This document shows positions 1 through 10,078 of a stretch of 64,000 nt of DNA, piece after piece. The notes below the pieces were generated by a model that saw only the letters and a program-made list of their open reading frames with translations, did no database searches and was not told where the DNA came from. Origin of the DNA: Streptomyces lavendulae subsp. lavendulae (GTDB taxonomy: Bacteria > Actinomycetota > Actinomycetes > Streptomycetales > Streptomycetaceae); the NCBI RefSeq assembly GCF_002803845.1, contig NZ_CP024985.1:5839501-5903500 (forward strand), in the 5' to 3' direction. The stretch's first letter is position 1. The number at the start of each line of letters is the position of its first letter. Made by a program: the position numbers and the translations under genes.

Positions 1-1328
1 GCCTCACCCTCGCCGTCTTCGCCGTCGGCTTCACCACCATGAGCCGCCACGTCACCAGCGGCGGCGCCTTCTACGCCTACATCGCCCGCGGCCTCGGCAA
101 GCGCGTCGGCATCGGCGCCGCCCTGCTCGCCCTCGTCGGCTACAACGGCATGGAGATCGGCGTCTACGGCCTCCTCGGCACCACCACCGCCGACACCGTC
201 CACGCCCTCGCCGGAGCCGACGTCCCCTGGCTGCCCGTCTCCCTCGCCGGCCTGCTCCTCGTCTGGTACGGCGGCTTCCGCTCCATCGACTTCGGCGCCA
301 AGCTCCTCGGCGTCCTCCTCGTCGCCGAGACCGGGATACTCGTCCTCCTCGCGGCGGGCGTCCTCCTCAAGGGCGGCGCCCACGGCCTCTCCCTCGGCTC
401 CTTCGCCCCCGGTGCCGTCCTCGTCCCCGGCACCGCCGCCGTCCTGGCCTTCGCCTTCGCCGCCTTCACCGGCTTCGAGTCCACCGTCATCTACCGCCGC
501 GAGGCCCGCGACCCCGACCGCACCGTCCCCCGCGCCACCTACATCGCCGTCGCCTTCCTCGGCCTCTTCTACGCCTTCGTCGTCTGGACCGTCATCCAGG
601 CCTACGGCGCCGAGGAGGTCGTGGGCGCCGCCACCCAGGACCCCGGCGGCCTCTTCTTCACCGCCATCACCACCTACGTCGGCCCGTGGGCGGCCGACCT
701 GATGCACCTCTTCATCGTCACCAGCGTCATCGCCTCCCTCCTCGCCTTCCACAACGCCATCAACCGCTACGTGCTCTCCCTCGCCGAGGAAGGCGTCCTG
801 CCCGCCGCCCTCGGCCGCGTCCACCCCCGCCACCGCTCCCCGTACCTCGCCGGAGCCGCCCAGACCCTCCTCGGCGCCGTCGTCGTCCTCGGATTCGCCC
901 TCGCCGGGGCCGACCCGTACCAGCAGCTCCTGCTGTGGGTGAACACCCCGGGCATGATCGGACTCATGGCGCTGATGCTGCTGGCCGCCCTCGCCGTCCC
1001 CGTCTACTTCCGCCGCACCGTCCACTCCGAGGGCCGCTGGCGGACCGTGGTCGCGCCCGTCACCGCCGCCGTCCTGCTGGCCGTCGCGCTCTGCCTCGTC
1101 ATCTCCCGGGTCGGCCTCTTCACCATGGCCTCCACCACCGTCAACACCGTCCTGGTGGCCCTCGTCCCCGCCGTCTTCCTCGCCGGGACCGCCCTCGCCG
1201 GGCGCCTGCGCACCCGCCGCCCCGACGTCTACGCCCGCTTCGCCGAAGACCCCGTCCAAGACACCGCCCAGGACCCTGCCGAAGACCCCGAAGGAGCCCA
1301 GCCGTGCCCGCAGCCGACACCGTCCTGA
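1..1328 (+). CDS. APC-family amino acid permease, 5' end outside window
   Basis: Integral membrane transporter of the amino acid-polyamine-organocation superfamily, probably importing an amino acid or amine by cation symport. The frame is open from the window edge (L-T-L-A-V-F-A precedes the first Met at 39), so the true start and the first membrane helices lie upstream. The visible part has about ten hydrophobic segments, including an FAFAAFTGFESTVIYRREA stretch typical of family helix 6 and its following loop. The C-terminus is a short hydrophilic tail rich in D, P and E. The last 25 bases overlap the start of the amidohydrolase gene, so the two are probably co-transcribed and the permease may import the hydrolase substrate (inference). 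The substrate cannot be read from sequence. Confidence 0.85.
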   Translation, partial: LTLAVFAVGFTTMSRHVTSGGAFYAYIARGLGKRVGIGAALLALVGYNGMEIGVYGLLGTTTADTVHALAGADVPWLPVSLAGLLLVWYGGFRSIDFGAKLLGVLLVAETGILVLLAAGVLLKGGAHGLSLGSFAPGAVLVPGTAAVLAFAFAAFTGFESTVIYRREARDPDRTVPRATYIAVAFLGLFYAFVVWTVIQAYGAEEVVGAATQDPGGLFFTAITTYVGPWAADLMHLFIVTSVIASLLAFHNAINRYVLSLAEEGVLPAALGRVHPRHRSPYLAGAAQTLLGAVVVLGFALAGADPYQQLLLWVNTPGMIGLMALMLLAALAVPVYFRRTVHSEGRWRTVVAPVTAAVLLAVALCLVISRVGLFTMASTTVNTVLVALVPAVFLAGTALAGRLRTRRPDVYARFAEDPVQDTAQDPAEDPEGAQPCPQPTPS

Positions 1329-2884
1329 CCGGAGCCCGCGTCCGCACCCTCGACCCCGCCCGCCCCGAGGCCGGAGCGGTCGCCCTCGCCGGCGGACTCG
1401 TCGTCGCCGTCGGCCACGAGAGCGACGTACGCGACTGGCGCGGCCCCGGCACCCGGGTGATCGACCTCGGCGGCGCCACCCTCACCCCCGGCCTCACCGA
1501 CGCCCACAGCCACCCCGTCTGGGGCATCGAGATGTCCACCGGTGCCGACCTCACCGCCGTCCGCGACCTCGACCAGCTCCGCGCCGCCCTGCGCGCCGCC
1601 CCGCGCACCGGCGGCTGGGTCCTCGGCTGGGGCCTCGACCACAACGCCTTCGGCGGCCGGCCCGTCCACCGGGACCTGATCGAGGACTCCCTCGGCGGAG
1701 CCCCCGCCTTCCTGCGCCTCTACGACGGCCACTCCGCCCTCGCCAGTGGCCCGGCCCTCGCGGCCGCCGGCATCACCGGCGCCCGCGCCTTCGCCCAGCG
1801 CTCCGAGATCGTCTGCGACGCCGACGGAGCACCCACCGGACACCTCGTCGAGCACGCCGCGATGGCCCTGGTCGGAGCCCTCGCCCCCACACCCCCGCCC
1901 GCCGAGCGCCGCGCCCGCCTCGTGGAACTGCTCTCCGCGATGGCCGCCACCGGCCTCACCGGCGCCCACGTCATGGACCTCGGCGACGGGGACGTACCGG
2001 CCCTGCTCTCCACCGTCGAGTACGAGGGCCACCTCCCGCTGAGGCTGCGCCTGGCCCCCTGGTGCATGCCCGGCGCGGACGAGGACACCCTCGCGGAACT
2101 GATCGGGCTCCAGGGACAGCGCGGACGCCACTGGCAGGTCGGCGGGGTCAAGCTCTTCATGGACGGCAGCGTCGAGGGCGGCACCGCCTGGCTCCAGCAC
2201 GCCGACTGCCACGGCCAGGGCACCGAGGCCTTCTGGCCCGACCCCGAGGCCTACTCCCGGGCCGTACGGCTCCTCGACGCGGCCGGGGTGCGCACCGCCA
2301 CCCACGCCATCGGCGACGCGGCCGTCCGCCACGTCCTGGACACGGTCGCCTCCCTGGGACCCCGGGCGCGCATGCGGCACCGGATCGAGCACATCGAGAC
2401 GGTCCCCGACGACCAGCTGGCGCGGTTCGCCGAGATCGGCGTGATCGCCTCCATGCAGCCCCCGCACACCGCCTACACCCGGGCCGACCACACCGACGAA
2501 TGGTCCAAGCGGCTCGGTGACGCACGCGCCGGACGGGCCTGGCGCTGCCGGGACCTGCGCGACGCGGGAGCCGTCCTGGCCCTCGGCTCGGACTGGCCCA
2601 TCGCCCACCACGACGCCCGCCAGGTCCTCGCGACGGCCCTGCGCCCCCGCGGCGCGGCTTCCGGCGGGCGGGCCCTGACCGGGCTGATGGCCCTGGAGGG
2701 GATGACCTCGCACGCGGCCCTCGCGGCGGGCGAGGAGGCGGTGGCGGGCCGGATCGCGCCCGGCCTGCGCGCGGACCTGACGGCCTTCACCGTCGACCCG
2801 GTCACGGCGGGCCCGGACGAGCTGGCGCAGGCCCCGGTCCGGCTGACCGTGTCGGGCGGCCGGATCACCCACGGCGAGCCCTAG
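1304..2884 (+). CDS. amidohydrolase family protein (YtcJ-like)
   Basis: A 526-residue metal-dependent hydrolase of the amidohydrolase-3 (YtcJ/NfdA-like) group. The start is GTG at 1304, preceded by AAGGAG at 1291-1296; the frame is open further upstream, but that part is an antisense-like shadow of the permease. Visible features are the metal-binding HSH at about residues 68-70 (in TDAHSHPVWG), a GGVKLFMDGS strand with a conserved Lys, ATHAIGDAAV, RIEHIE, and a C-terminal ALGSDWPIAHH with a metal- or base-type Asp. Length fits the family. The start overlaps the permease end, which implies translational coupling. Members act on N-substituted formamides or other amide bonds; the exact substrate is unknown. 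Confidence 0.85.
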   Translation: MPAADTVLTGARVRTLDPARPEAGAVALAGGLVVAVGHESDVRDWRGPGTRVIDLGGATLTPGLTDAHSHPVWGIEMSTGADLTAVRDLDQLRAALRAAPRTGGWVLGWGLDHNAFGGRPVHRDLIEDSLGGAPAFLRLYDGHSALASGPALAAAGITGARAFAQRSEIVCDADGAPTGHLVEHAAMALVGALAPTPPPAERRARLVELLSAMAATGLTGAHVMDLGDGDVPALLSTVEYEGHLPLRLRLAPWCMPGADEDTLAELIGLQGQRGRHWQVGGVKLFMDGSVEGGTAWLQHADCHGQGTEAFWPDPEAYSRAVRLLDAAGVRTATHAIGDAAVRHVLDTVASLGPRARMRHRIEHIETVPDDQLARFAEIGVIASMQPPHTAYTRADHTDEWSKRLGDARAGRAWRCRDLRDAGAVLALGSDWPIAHHDARQVLATALRPRGAASGGRALTGLMALEGMTSHAALAAGEEAVAGRIAPGLRADLTAFTVDPVTAGPDELAQAPVRLTVSGGRITHGEP

Positions 2885-2918
2885 CGCGGTGATCCGGAGC
2901 GGAGCGGACGGACCGGAC

Positions 2919-3806
2919 CTAGCGGCGGAAGCGGTTCAGCAGCGCCGCCGAGGCGGGGTGCGGGTCGGTGTGCACCGGCTGCCGCGGCAGCCGGTGCGGC
3001 AGCGAGCCGTACCAGATCCGCGTGACGGCGAACCCGAAGGCCAGGCAGGTCATCCCGCCGACGGCGTCCAGCCAGAAGTGGTTGGCGGTGGCCACGATGA
3101 CGACGAGGGTGGCGGCCGGGTACAGCAGGCCCAGGATCCGGGCCCACGGCGCGGACGCGACCGCGAAGATCGTCAGCCCGCACCAGAGCGACCACCCTAT
3201 GTGCATGGACGGCATCGCGGCGTACTGGTTGGACATGTGCTTGAGGTTCCCCGAGGCCATCGAACCCCAGGTGTGGTGGACCAGCACGGTGTCCACGAAC
3301 TGCTGCCCGTTCATCAGCCGGGGCGGCGCGAGCGGGTAGAAGTAGTAGCCGACCAGGGCGACGCCCGTGGTGGCGAACAGCACGAGCCGGGTGGCCGCGT
3401 AACGCCCGGGATGGAAGCGGTAGATCCACACCAGCACGCCGATGGTCACGACGAAGTGGAGCGTGGCGTAGTAGTAGTTCATCCCCACGATCAGCCACGT
3501 CACGGAGTTGACCGCGTGGTTGATCGACTGCTCGACGGCGATCCCCAGACCGTGCTCGACGCTCCAGATCCAGTCGGCGTTCGCGAGGGCGGCTGCCTTC
3601 TGCTCCGGTACGGCGTTGCGGATCAGCGAGTAGGTCCAGTAGCTGACCGCGATCAGCAGGACCTCGAACCAGATGCGCGGCCGCCGCGGCAGGCGCAGCC
3701 GTGCGAGCAGGGTGCGCTCGGACTCCCGGCGGACCTCGCCCTCGCTCACGATGGGCGACGAGACGTCCGTCCGGGTTTCCAGTGTCTTCACGCTCGCTTC
3801 ACCCAT
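2919..3806 (-). CDS. PAP2-family phosphatase / inositolphosphotransferase-like membrane protein
   Basis: A 295-residue polytopic membrane protein of the PAP2 superfamily, resembling the AUR1/inositol-phosphotransferase subgroup. About six hydrophobic helices follow a charged N-terminus of about 45 residues. The phosphatase signature is split as MPSMHIGWSLW (PSMH motif) and, later, TANHFWLDAVGG (His-x4-Asp), and the conserved YYFYPLAPPRLM precedes it. It probably cleaves or transfers a lipid phosphate at the membrane. It converges on the upstream amidohydrolase with only 34 bases between stops. A downstream GTG at codon 6 is an alternative start. Confidence 0.85.
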   Translation of the reverse strand: MGEASVKTLETRTDVSSPIVSEGEVRRESERTLLARLRLPRRPRIWFEVLLIAVSYWTYSLIRNAVPEQKAAALANADWIWSVEHGLGIAVEQSINHAVNSVTWLIVGMNYYYATLHFVVTIGVLVWIYRFHPGRYAATRLVLFATTGVALVGYYFYPLAPPRLMNGQQFVDTVLVHHTWGSMASGNLKHMSNQYAAMPSMHIGWSLWCGLTIFAVASAPWARILGLLYPAATLVVIVATANHFWLDAVGGMTCLAFGFAVTRIWYGSLPHRLPRQPVHTDPHPASAALLNRFRR

Positions 3807-3908
3807 GGGGAGAGAGTCTGCCAGATGCGTTCTCGCCTCCGATCATCCCTCCGGACGGTCTTCGGCGCCCGTGCTCAGCCCTGCGGAGTACCCGCGGACC
3901 CGGGGCCC

Positions 3909-4940
3909 CTAGGGCCTTCGGCGCTGCCCCGGCCCGGAGGCCGTGGAACCGCGGACCACCAGTTCCGGCAGAAAGACGAACTCGCTGTGCGGGGCCGGCG
4001 TACCGCCGATCTCCTCCAGCAGCGTGCGCACGGCGGCCTGCCCCATGGCCAGCACCGGCTGGCGGATCGTGGTCAGCGGCGGATCCGTGAACGCTATGAG
4101 GGGGGAGTCGTCGAAGCCGACCACCGACACGTCCCGCGGGACCGCGAGGCCCTGCTGCCGGGCGGCCCGGATCGCCCCGAGGGCCATCATGTCGCTGGCG
4201 CAGACGACGGCCGTGCAGCCCCGCGCGATGAGCGCGGACGCGGCGGCCTGCCCGCCCTCCAGTGTGTACAGGGAATGCTGGATCAGCTCCTCGACCTCGG
4301 CCTCGTCGAGCCCGAGCCGCTCGCGCATGCCGATCCGGAAGCCCTCGATCTTGCGCAGCACCGGCACGAACCGCTTGGGCCCGACGGCCAGGCCGATCCG
4401 GGTGTGCCCGAGCGCGGTCAGGTGGGTCACGGCGAGCTGCATCGCGGCCCGGTCGTCGGGGGAGACGAAGGGCGCCCGCACCTTGTCGGAGAAGCCGTTG
4501 ATGAGGACGTAGGGGACGCCCTGGCCGCGGAGTTGGTCGTAGCGGCCCATGTCGGCGGTGGTGTCGGCGTGCAGACCGGAGACGAAGATGATGCCGGAGA
4601 CCCCGCGGTCCACCAGCATCTCGGTCAGTTCGTCCTCGGTGGACCCGCCGGGCGTCTGCGTGGCCAGCACCGGCGTGTACCCCTGCCGGGTCAGCGCCTG
4701 TCCGATGACCTGGGCGAGCGCCGGGAAGATGGGGTTGTCCAGCTCGGGGGTTATCAGCCCGACCAGACCCGCGCTGCGCTGGCGCAGCCGGACGGGCCGC
4801 TCGTAGCCGAGCACGTCGAGCGCGGCAAGCACGGACTCGCGGGTGCCTGCGGCCACACCGGGCTTGCCGTTGAGCACGCGGCTGACTGTGGCTTCGCTGA
4901 CCCCCGCCTGGGCTGCGATGTCGGCTAGCCGTGCGGTCAC
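3909..4940 (-). CDS. malR: LacI-family repressor, MalR type
   Basis: A 343-residue LacI/GalR repressor. The N-terminal HTH reads ARLADIAAQAGVSEATVSRV followed by the hinge-type LNGKPGVAAGTR; the rest is a periplasmic-binding-like effector domain. GTG at 4940 places the HTH at the very N-terminus; another in-frame GTG lies 10 codons upstream. It closely resembles Streptomyces MalR/Reg1, which represses malEFG and amylase genes until maltodextrins are present (family knowledge). It lies 26 bases downstream of aglA on the same strand, so they probably form one transcript. It is a clear paralogue of the LacI gene at 11686-12696. Confidence 0.9.
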   Translation of the reverse strand: MTARLADIAAQAGVSEATVSRVLNGKPGVAAGTRESVLAALDVLGYERPVRLRQRSAGLVGLITPELDNPIFPALAQVIGQALTRQGYTPVLATQTPGGSTEDELTEMLVDRGVSGIIFVSGLHADTTADMGRYDQLRGQGVPYVLINGFSDKVRAPFVSPDDRAAMQLAVTHLTALGHTRIGLAVGPKRFVPVLRKIEGFRIGMRERLGLDEAEVEELIQHSLYTLEGGQAAASALIARGCTAVVCASDMMALGAIRAARQQGLAVPRDVSVVGFDDSPLIAFTDPPLTTIRQPVLAMGQAAVRTLLEEIGGTPAPHSEFVFLPELVVRGSTASGPGQRRRP

Positions 4941-4966
4941 GGGATTGGACTGTACCGGTCCCCGGC

Positions 4967-6589
<1,623 letters not shown>

Positions 6590-6706
6590 ATCGGGGTCAA
6601 CGCGGGTACACGCCCCCTGGTTGCGGGCCCGTGGACTCGAAGAACGTTCGAACGGACAGCAAGCTGCGGCAACCGTAGGGACACACGGATGTAACGATCA
6701 GCTCGT

Positions 6707-6727
6707 CTTGCAGAAATTTGCCGCAAG
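6707..6727. promoter_or_regulatory. candidate MalR operator, aglA-malE intergenic
   Basis: Imperfect inverted repeat CTTGCAG-N7-CCGCAAG, about 85 bases before the malE start and about 120 bases before aglA. It lies in an A/T-richer stretch where the divergent promoters are expected. Half-sites agree with the CTTGCAG motif described for Streptomyces amylase and mal promoters. The assignment to MalR is an inference. Confidence 0.55.
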
Positions 6728-6811
6728 GTCTTTCGGTCAGCTTTCAGGCTTGTTACGTTCTCGGCAACTCGGGACCGCGAGGGCGCGGCCGGGATCATCG
6801 AAGGAGTTCAT

Positions 6812-8086
6812 ATGCGGCGTGGCATAGCGGCCACCGCGCTGGTCGCGACCCTGGCGCTCGCGGCGACGGCTTGCGGCGGTGACACCAAGGGCGACGGTGG
6901 CGAGACGAAGGCCGGCGGCGAGCTCTCCGGCACCGTCACCTGGTGGGACACCTCGAACGACGCCGAGAAGGCGAGCTTCCAGAAGATCGCCGAAGCCTTC
7001 ACGGCGAAGCACCCCAAGGTGACCGTCAAGTACGTCAACGTGCCCTACGGCGACGCCCAGAACAAGGTCAAGAACGCCTTCAGCAGCGGCTCCGAAGCCC
7101 CTGACGTGATCCGCGCCGACGTCGGCTGGGTCGCCGACTTCGCCTCGCTCGGCTACCTCGACGAGGTCCCGGCCGACACCGCGAAGAAGGTCGACGCCGA
7201 GTTCCTGCCGCAGGCCGCCGCCAGCGGCAAGTACGAGGGCAAGACCTACGCCGTCCCGCAGGTCATCGACACCCTCGGCCTCTTCTACAACAAGAAGATG
7301 CTCGCCGACGCCGGCGTCCAGCCCCCCAAGACCCTGGAGGAGCTGAAGACCGCCGCCGCCGCGATCAAGGCCAAGAGCGGCAAGACCGGCCTCTACCTGC
7401 GCGGCGACGACTCCTACTGGTTCCTGCCCTTCATCTACGGCGAGGGCGGCGACCTGGTCGACGCCAAGTCCAAGACGGTCACCGTCGACAACGCCGCGGG
7501 CGTCAAGGCCTTCAAGGCCGCCCGCGACCTGGTCTCCTCGGGCGCGGCGGTCACCAACGCCACCGACGGCTGGACCAACATGCAGACCGCCTTCAAGTCC
7601 GGGGAGGTCGCCATGATGATCAACGGCCCCTGGGCCGTCGCCGACAGCTACGCCGGAGACCAGTTCAAGGACAAGGCCAACCTCGGCGTCGCCCCCGTCC
7701 CCGCGGGCTCCGCCAAGGCCGGCGCCCCGCAGGGCGGCCACGACCTCGCCGTCTACGCCGGCTCCAAGAACACCGCCGCCGCGCACGCCTTCGTCGAGTA
7801 CATGACCTCGCAGGAGGTGCAGGTGCAGTCCGCCAAGGACCTGAGCCTGCTGCCGACGCGCACCGCCGCCTACGAGCAGCCCGACGTCAAGGCCAGCGAG
7901 ATGGTCCAGTTCTTCAAGCCCGCCGTGGACAAGGCCGTCGAGCGCGCCTGGATCCCGGAGAACGGCTCCCTCTTCGAGCCGCTGAAGGTCGAGTACACCA
8001 AGGCGGTCACCGGGGCCTCCAGCCCCGAGGACGCGGCCAAGGCGGCCGGCGTCGAGTTCCGCAAGATCCTCAAGGGCTGGAAGTAA
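6812..8086 (+). CDS. malE: maltose/maltodextrin ABC transporter substrate-binding lipoprotein
   Basis: A 424-residue extracytoplasmic solute-binding protein. The signal peptide ends in a lipobox LAATAC (Cys21 lipidated), followed by a flexible GGDTKGDGGETKAGG linker. The mature domain opens with GTVTWWDTSNDAEK and contains GEVAMMINGPWA, both typical of family 1 sugar-binding proteins. AAGGAG precedes the ATG. It is followed after 8 bases by malF and an overlapping malG, with no ATPase gene in the cluster. The shared MsiK-type ATPase known from Streptomyces probably serves it (family knowledge). CTTGC/GCAAG operator-like repeats upstream suggest MalR control. Confidence 0.95.
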   Translation: MRRGIAATALVATLALAATACGGDTKGDGGETKAGGELSGTVTWWDTSNDAEKASFQKIAEAFTAKHPKVTVKYVNVPYGDAQNKVKNAFSSGSEAPDVIRADVGWVADFASLGYLDEVPADTAKKVDAEFLPQAAASGKYEGKTYAVPQVIDTLGLFYNKKMLADAGVQPPKTLEELKTAAAAIKAKSGKTGLYLRGDDSYWFLPFIYGEGGDLVDAKSKTVTVDNAAGVKAFKAARDLVSSGAAVTNATDGWTNMQTAFKSGEVAMMINGPWAVADSYAGDQFKDKANLGVAPVPAGSAKAGAPQGGHDLAVYAGSKNTAAAHAFVEYMTSQEVQVQSAKDLSLLPTRTAAYEQPDVKASEMVQFFKPAVDKAVERAWIPENGSLFEPLKVEYTKAVTGASSPEDAAKAAGVEFRKILKGWK

Positions 8087-8094
8087 CGAGGACG

Positions 8095-9135
8095 ATGGCT
8101 GCCGACACCAGCCAGTCGGTGGCGAAGGCCGCGGGCGAGGACGCCGGGAAGAACTCCGGCGCCGCCCGCGGCCCCCGCCGCGCGACTGCCAACGGAAATC
8201 CCCGGCCCGGCCGCGGCCTCGGCCGCGCCCTCGCCACGCACTGGTATGCCTGGGCCATGGTCGCCCCGGTGGTGCTCGTCCTCGGCGTGATCATCGGGTG
8301 GCCGCTCGTCCGCGGCGTCTACCTGTCGCTCACCGACGCCAACGAGCGCAACGTCTCCCGCACCATCGGCGTCCGCCACATCGAGGCGACGTACGAGTTC
8401 GTCGGGCTCGACAACTACACGGCCGTGCTCGGCGACCCGGTCTTCTGGCAGCGGCTGGTGTGGACGGTGCTGTGGACCGTCGCCTGCGTCTCCATCACCT
8501 TCGTCCTGGGCCTCGCCCTGGCCACCATGCTCAACCGGCAGTTCCGCGGCCGGGCCGCCTACCGGATGGCCCTCATCCTGCCCTGGGCCGTCCCCGGCTT
8601 CGTGTCCGTCTTCGCCTGGCGGTTCCTCTTCAACCGCGACAACGGCATCCTCAACAAGGTCCTCGACGGCGGCGGCATCTCCGCCGTGCCGTGGCTCGAC
8701 GACCCCACCTGGGCCAAGTTCTCCGTCATCGCCGTCAACGTCTGGCTCGGCATCCCCTTCATGATGGTCGCCCTGCTCGGCGGCCTGCAGTCGATCCCCG
8801 GCGAGCTCTACGAGGCCGCCGAGATGGACGGCGCCCGGCCCTGGCAGCGGTTCCGGCACATCACGCTGCCCGGACTGCGCGCCGTCAGCATGACCGTGAT
8901 CCTGCTCTCCACCATCTGGACCTTCAACATGTTCCCGGTGATCTTCCTGCTGACGCGGGGCGGCCCCGGCGACTCCACCGAGATCCTGGTGACCCAGGCC
9001 TTCCGCGAGGCCTTCATCGCGAGCCCCCGCGACTTCGCCGGCTCCGCGACCTGGGGCGTCCTCATCCTCGCCCTGCTCATGATCTTCGCGCTGGTCTACC
9101 GGCGCTCGCTGCGCAAGCAGGGAGAGGTGTGGTGA
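8095..9135 (+). CDS. malF: maltose ABC transporter permease MalF
   Basis: A 346-residue inner-membrane permease with a hydrophilic N-terminus of about 50 residues, then about six transmembrane segments. The binding-protein-dependent transport (EAA) loop is visible as ELYEAAEMDGARPWQRFRHI, the site that contacts the ATPase. It starts 8 bases after malE and its stop overlaps the malG start by 4 bases (GTGA), so the three genes form one translational unit. It should pair with MalG to form the channel for maltose/maltodextrin import. Confidence 0.95.
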   Translation: MAADTSQSVAKAAGEDAGKNSGAARGPRRATANGNPRPGRGLGRALATHWYAWAMVAPVVLVLGVIIGWPLVRGVYLSLTDANERNVSRTIGVRHIEATYEFVGLDNYTAVLGDPVFWQRLVWTVLWTVACVSITFVLGLALATMLNRQFRGRAAYRMALILPWAVPGFVSVFAWRFLFNRDNGILNKVLDGGGISAVPWLDDPTWAKFSVIAVNVWLGIPFMMVALLGGLQSIPGELYEAAEMDGARPWQRFRHITLPGLRAVSMTVILLSTIWTFNMFPVIFLLTRGGPGDSTEILVTQAFREAFIASPRDFAGSATWGVLILALLMIFALVYRRSLRKQGEVW

Positions 9136-10001
9136 CCGTGACCACCCCCGACAAGACCGCCCGCGCCCCCCGCGCCCGCGGCAGCCGCTCCCCGCTCGCC
9201 TCCGTCGGCCTGCACGCCACGCTCCTCGTCGCGTCCGTCGTCGCCGTGTTCCCGGTGCTGTGGATCCTGCTGACCTCGCTCAAGCCCGCGAAGTACGCGA
9301 TCACCACGGACTTCGTGAAGGAACCCAACCTCGGCAACTACCGCTACCTGCTGGAGGACAGCCACTTCCTCGCCTGGTTCGGCAACTCCGTCCTGGTCGC
9401 CGGCGTCACCACCGTCCTCGGCGTGTTCATCGCCGCCACCACCGGGTACGCCGTCAGCCGCTTCAAGTTCCCCGGCATGAAGCCCCTGATGTGGACCCTG
9501 CTCATCACGCAGATGTTCCCGATGGCCATCCTCATCGTCCCGCTCTACAACCTCATGGGCGACCTCGGGCTGCTCAACCAGCCCCTCGGCCTGATCATCA
9601 CGTACCTCACCATCGCCGTGCCGTTCTGCGCGTGGATGATGAAGGGCTTCTTCGACACCATCCCCGTCGAGATCGACGAATCCGGCCGGGTCGACGGACT
9701 CAACCCCTTCGGCACCTTCTGGCGCCTGATCCTGCCGCTCGCCAAGCCGGGCCTCGCCGTCACCGGCTTCTACGCCTTCATCACCGCCTGGGGCGAGGTC
9801 GCGTACGCCTCCGCCTTCATGGTCGGCGAGGAGAACCTCACCCTCGCGGGCGGGCTGCAGACCTTCGTCACCCAGTACACCTCCAACTGGGGTGCCATGA
9901 GCGCGGCCTCCGTGCTCATCGCCATCCCGGCGGCGATCTTCTTCCTCTTCGCCCAGCGCCACCTCGTCGCCGGGATGACCGCGGGCGCGACCAAGGGCTG
10001 A
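9132..10001 (+). CDS. malG: maltose ABC transporter permease MalG
   Basis: A 289-residue permease with six hydrophobic segments; the protein begins after the GTG at 9132 that overlaps the malF stop (a second in-frame GTG two codons later is possible). The EAA-type loop appears as PVEIDESGRVDGLNPFGTFW, although the usual EAA is replaced by DES-G. The C-terminal RHLVAGMTAGATKG tail is typical of MalG, where it contacts the ATPase. The next gene, aglA copy 2, begins 77 bases downstream, so uptake and hydrolysis are likely co-expressed. Confidence 0.95.
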   Translation: MTVTTPDKTARAPRARGSRSPLASVGLHATLLVASVVAVFPVLWILLTSLKPAKYAITTDFVKEPNLGNYRYLLEDSHFLAWFGNSVLVAGVTTVLGVFIAATTGYAVSRFKFPGMKPLMWTLLITQMFPMAILIVPLYNLMGDLGLLNQPLGLIITYLTIAVPFCAWMMKGFFDTIPVEIDESGRVDGLNPFGTFWRLILPLAKPGLAVTGFYAFITAWGEVAYASAFMVGEENLTLAGGLQTFVTQYTSNWGAMSAASVLIAIPAAIFFLFAQRHLVAGMTAGATKG

Positions 10002-10078
10002 CCACGGGCTGACCACCCGCGCCCGCCCCCGCATCACCGGCCCGATCTCCTCACCGGCCCGATCTCTTCAAGGACGAC

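Noticed and set aside
1229..2872. 547-codon minus-strand frame opposite the amidohydrolase
   Set aside because: Shadow frame with Gly/Val/Arg-rich translation; the plus-strand gene has clear motifs.
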